In this document: positions 61,066 to 64,000 of the stretch, in pieces | How the letters are laid out: each line of letters begins with the position of its first letter | How positions within the stretch are numbered: position 1 is the first letter of the stretch | Assembly: GCF_900239345.1 (NCBI RefSeq) | Contig: NZ_OESZ01000044.1 | Location: 62,001 to 126,000, forward strand | From: Tenacibaculum dicentrarchi | GTDB lineage: Bacteria; Bacteroidota; Bacteroidia; Flavobacteriales; Flavobacteriaceae | Direction: 5' to 3' | Length of the DNA stretch: 64,000 bases | Translations under genes and position numbers: made by a program | The notes under the pieces: generated by a model | The model's input: only the letters and a program-made list of their open reading frames with translations | What the model was told of the DNA's origin: nothing | Database searches by the model: none

Positions 61066-62568
61066 ATGAAAAAAAAATTAGTAAGCTTAGCTATTGTTAT
61101 TACAATGTTTTCATGTACTAACGATAACGTACTAGAAATGCCTGTACAGCAAAATAAAGAGCTTTCAAAACAGGAAATTAATACGATTATTGAGAAATCA
61201 TTAAAAACTACAGGACATTTTAATTGGAATACACAAAGTGTAAATACAATTTGGAGTGCAGTAAAACATGGTCAAAATGTTTTAACAATAGGTTATGGTA
61301 ACTCTAAAAATAGTTTTGCAAGAAGCTCTAAATCGAATGATGTAAAATCTGAAATTATTGAACTAGTACGTGGTTTTCAAAAAACATCAGCTAGAGGAGC
61401 TAATACTGAATTATATGCTGATGAAGTAATCAATGTTTTAGATATAAAAGTAACTAATAAACAGGTTATAGCAGCACTTTTAAAAGATAGCAGAGTACGT
61501 TATATTGAACCAGGTGGTTATCAATTTGAAGAATCAACTAAAACATCAGCACGTTTAACGGCAAAATCATCTTCAGGAAGCTCGGGATGCGGCTATGGAA
61601 CGGCAGTTTTAGAACAAAATGATTATAGAACAGTTTTACCTGGTGCAAGAGTTCCTTGGACTTTTGATGCACATAATATTCCAGCTGCTTGGGATTATAG
61701 TACAGGTAAGGGAGTTACAGTTGCAATTATAGATTCAGGATTATCACCAGAACAAAAATGGATGAACGAATATTTTAATGACGGATATTCATCAGGAAGA
61801 ACCGTTGAAAAATATGGTACATTTATAGATTCGTGGTTAATTTGGTCAAAAAATTATGATGGTGTTGATGATGGTTGTGGTCATGGTACAAAAATGGCCG
61901 CGATAGCTACAGCTCCTAGAAATGATGACAATTTACCTGTAGGAGTAGCGTATAATGCAAATTTAGTTACTTATAGAGCTGTTGAAAATGTTGTTATAGA
62001 TGATTATCATGAAAGAAAAGGTGTTGCAGATGCTTTAATTGCTTTAGCTGATAGGGCTGATGTAAAAGTAATTTCAATGTCTATAGGTTTTCCGTTTGGT
62101 ATTGGTAAAATAGAAGATGCTATAAAGTATGCTTATAGTAAGGGTAAAATGATTTTAGCTGCAGGAGGAACTTCAACATCATACACAACTTGGTATGGTG
62201 TTATTTTTCCAGCAAGCATGAAGGAGACCGTTGCTGTAACAGGTATAATGGAAGGAGAAGAATATAATCAATGTGATATTTGTCATACAGGGTCTCAAAT
62301 TGATTTTACTGTTCAAATGCAGAGAAAAACTGGTGCGGGTAATTTTATAGCGGTATTAAGTTATTTTGATGAACAAGCAAATTATATAGGTGGTTCATCG
62401 GCAGCGACAGCAACAACAGCAGGTATTGCCGCTTTGGTATGGGCTAAAAATCCATCTTGGAATAGAAATCAAGTATTACAAAAAATGAAAGAGTCAGCTT
62501 CTTTTTATCCGAATAAAAATTCAGAGTTTGGGTATGGAAATATTGATGCCTTAAAAGCTGTTCAATAA
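61066..62568 (+). CDS. S8 (subtilisin-like) serine peptidase lipoprotein
   Basis: 500 residues with a lipobox (MFSC, Cys 17), an inhibitor-like propeptide to about residue 150 (VLDIKVTNKQVIAALLKDSR and VRYIEPG) and the peptidase domain. Catalytic D223 (IIDSG), H273 (GCGHGT) and S444 (GGSSAA) are present. The usual GTSMAxP is here GGSSAATAT, without the proline. No type IX sorting domain is seen, so it is a lipid-anchored rather than T9SS-secreted enzyme. Confidence 0.9.
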   Translation: MKKKLVSLAIVITMFSCTNDNVLEMPVQQNKELSKQEINTIIEKSLKTTGHFNWNTQSVNTIWSAVKHGQNVLTIGYGNSKNSFARSSKSNDVKSEIIELVRGFQKTSARGANTELYADEVINVLDIKVTNKQVIAALLKDSRVRYIEPGGYQFEESTKTSARLTAKSSSGSSGCGYGTAVLEQNDYRTVLPGARVPWTFDAHNIPAAWDYSTGKGVTVAIIDSGLSPEQKWMNEYFNDGYSSGRTVEKYGTFIDSWLIWSKNYDGVDDGCGHGTKMAAIATAPRNDDNLPVGVAYNANLVTYRAVENVVIDDYHERKGVADALIALADRADVKVISMSIGFPFGIGKIEDAIKYAYSKGKMILAAGGTSTSYTTWYGVIFPASMKETVAVTGIMEGEEYNQCDICHTGSQIDFTVQMQRKTGAGNFIAVLSYFDEQANYIGGSSAATATTAGIAALVWAKNPSWNRNQVLQKMKESASFYPNKNSEFGYGNIDALKAVQ

Positions 62569-62588
62569 AATAAAAATATTTTTAAATA

Positions 62589-62619
62589 TAAAAAACCTCC
62601 AAATATTGGAGGTTTTTTA
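62589..62619. terminator. Bidirectional terminator after the S8 peptidase gene
   Basis: AAAAAACCTCC / GGAGGTTTTTT with A and T tracts and an AAATATT loop. Confidence 0.9.
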
Positions 62620-62639
62620 TATTTAAAAGTTTAAAATGT

Positions 62640-63137
62640 TTAAAACTGGTAACGAATACCTAATCCAAAATCTGAATTAAAGCCTTCGTAAAAATCACCA
62701 AAACCAAGTTCTGGTCTAAAATCTAAAGAAATAATTAATGGAAAATCAAAATTATATTCAACACCAATAACACCTGCACCGAATAAATAAGTTTCAGAAT
62801 CTCCATTTACTTTGACTCCTGAAATAGTTTTATCTTTTACTTTCCAAGTTCCTAATCCACCACCAAAACCAGCATACCAATTAAAGTCATTTTCTAACTG
62901 CCAAACCCATTGATAAAGCCCTGTAGCCTTTATTCCGCTATAATTATTATTGCCTCTAATACCTAAATCAATTTCTAATCTATTGGTATCGCTTAGTTTT
63001 CTTTGATATGAAATTTCTGCTCCAAATCCGCTATTATCGCCAAAACGGACACCAATGGCGTTTTCTGAAATATCTTGTGCATTTACAGATACTGCTCCTA
63101 AGGTTAAAAAACCAAAGGCTAAAAATAATTTTTTCAT
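62640..63137 (-). CDS. Small outer-membrane beta-barrel protein
   Basis: 165 residues with a signal peptide (1-20, ending VNAQ). It shows alternating strands and aromatic girdles (GVRFGDNSGFGAEISYQRKL, LFGAGVIGVEYNFDF) and a C-terminal strand ending in phenylalanine (GLGIRYQF), the outer-membrane insertion signal. Resembles OmpW/OmpX-size eight-strand porin-like proteins; function unknown. Confidence 0.82.
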   Translation of the reverse strand: MKKLFLAFGFLTLGAVSVNAQDISENAIGVRFGDNSGFGAEISYQRKLSDTNRLEIDLGIRGNNNYSGIKATGLYQWVWQLENDFNWYAGFGGGLGTWKVKDKTISGVKVNGDSETYLFGAGVIGVEYNFDFPLIISLDFRPELGFGDFYEGFNSDFGLGIRYQF

Positions 63138-63363
63138 AATTTTAAATTTTAAGAATACGTATAACTACAATTTAGATGCCAAACTATTATAATTAAGTTT
63201 TCTTTTTTTGAATAACTACTAAATTTGAAGTTAAGATGTATTTTAGAATATAAGTATAAAATACTTAAAACAAAAAATAATTTTTGTTTCTTGAATATCG
63301 ACTATATCTTTTTTATTTACCGAACAATCTATCTTTGCAATTTTTTCACTAATAATTAGTTCT

Positions 63364-63999
63364 TTAAAATTTAAATAAGCTTTTATTTAGCCATTTTTTT
63401 GTTGTTTTATCTATGTTTTTTTCTTCTCTAGATACTTTATAGTCCAAGTTAGAGATTATGTCATTTGAAAACCGAAGAGAATCTAATTTTGTAATTTCTT
63501 CCTTTGTAAACAAATGTTGCCTGTCTTGTCTTAATAATAAAACAGCCTTATCTACCGTTCCTAAAAGTCCTTTGGGCTCTTTTAGTTCACGAATAGTGTA
63601 TTGATAATGTAAAAATTGTGGTTTCCATAAAGGGAGTATTACCCATTCTTTTCTAGATACTGCATTTTCAAAAGCATCAAAACACTGTTTCTCTGTTCCT
63701 GTATGAAAAGTATATCCTGCTTTGTCTAAACGATACTCTTTCATCATTTTAATAGAAAAGCGAGTGATTCCTGCTTCTGCATTTATTCCTTGAATGTTTT
63801 TATTCATTTTTTGATGAACTTCTGGTTTTAATAAGTCAGTAATTTCAGAAACATTCTTGAAAGGAATATAATCAGGAACTCCCCATAATGTATACGGTTC
63901 ATAGTGCAAACCGAGTGTTAATAACGGAACATTTTTTTCTACGTCATTTTTATATAAGCCATGACTAGAAGGTAACCAGGCAGAACATAACAGATCTAT
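63364..63999 (-). CDS. Glycine betaine/osmoprotectant-type binding protein, 5' end outside window
   Basis: The frame is open to the right edge, so the N-terminus is missing. The visible part starts DLLCSAWLPSSHG and continues with TLWGVPDYIPF, INAEAGITRFSIKMMKEYRL and EWVILPLWKPQFLHYQYTIRE. That is the second lobe of OpuAC/ProX-type substrate-binding proteins, with aromatic ligands for quaternary amines. The terminal segment (KEEITKLDSLRFSND) is also family-like. The ABC transporter ATPase and permease would be outside the window. Confidence 0.82.
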   Translation of the reverse strand: MDLLCSAWLPSSHGLYKNDVEKNVPLLTLGLHYEPYTLWGVPDYIPFKNVSEITDLLKPEVHQKMNKNIQGINAEAGITRFSIKMMKEYRLDKAGYTFHTGTEKQCFDAFENAVSRKEWVILPLWKPQFLHYQYTIRELKEPKGLLGTVDKAVLLLRQDRQHLFTKEEITKLDSLRFSNDIISNLDYKVSREEKNIDKTTKKWLNKSLFKF

Positions 64000-64000
64000 T

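Overview
The window is AT-rich chromosomal DNA from a member of the Bacteroidota, almost certainly a marine-type Flavobacteriaceae such as a Tenacibaculum or Polaribacter relative (genus is inference). The signs are: promoters with a TAnnTTTG -7 element, a CcoN-CcoO fusion oxidase, a tmRNA tag ending NYALAA, a CtlX-type hydrolase, DUF4369 lipoproteins and many TAATG/ATGA gene junctions.

Layout. 1-7 kb: the end of a quinol-type nitric oxide reductase, an Fnr-like regulator, the copper P-type ATPase CcoI, a cupin, DeoC and HemN. 7-8.5 kb: two phage-repressor-like regulators. 8.6-16.2 kb: a run of same-strand genes combining PspA, a DUF2170/YjfI-like protein, a DUF4178 protein, DUF350, a membrane aminopropyltransferase, SAM decarboxylase, a K+ channel-like protein and a rhomboid protease, which looks like an envelope-stress/polyamine module. 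16.7-23.1 kb: a complete cbb3 oxidase operon (ccoS, ccoNO, ccoQ, ccoP, ccoG, ccoH and a SafE-like protein). The ccoS-ccoNO and ccoI promoters carry the same Fnr-like box at the same spacing from the -7 element, so the regulator next to ccoI probably controls both. 23-37 kb: ordinary housekeeping genes with dispersed repeats, ending in prfA, an HNH-nuclease relic and two small paralogous proteins.

37.1-53.9 kb: a 16.8 kb integrative element inserted at the 3' end of ssrA (tmRNA). Its ends carry a 14 bp core repeat, duplicated ssrA terminators and identical 21 bp arm-type repeats. The element encodes a tyrosine recombinase, an excisionase-like HTH protein and an SF3-type helicase/primase-like ATPase. 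It has no conjugation or virion genes. The rest of it is a defence cargo: sspB (DUF4007), sspC (P-loop ATPase) and sspD (PAPS-reductase family) face a second operon of cysteine desulfurase (sspA), a PLD-like/DEAD helicase, a 75-residue orphan, an SMC-like ATPase and a 183-residue protein. This is best read as a DNA phosphorothioation system of SspABCD type with an SspFGH-like or related restriction module. Between replication gene and cargo lie a 26 bp near-perfect hairpin and an array of 105 bp tandem repeats that I cannot assign.

53.9-64 kb: ssrA, an alanine-dehydrogenase/saccharopine-dehydrogenase-like enzyme, rmuC, a transglutaminase-like protein, kdsA, M28 and S8 peptidases, a small outer-membrane protein and the end of a glycine-betaine-type binding protein. 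A 90-95 nt structured repeat occurs three times in the same orientation (24.1, 32.2, 57.9 kb), twice beside related MITE-like sequence.
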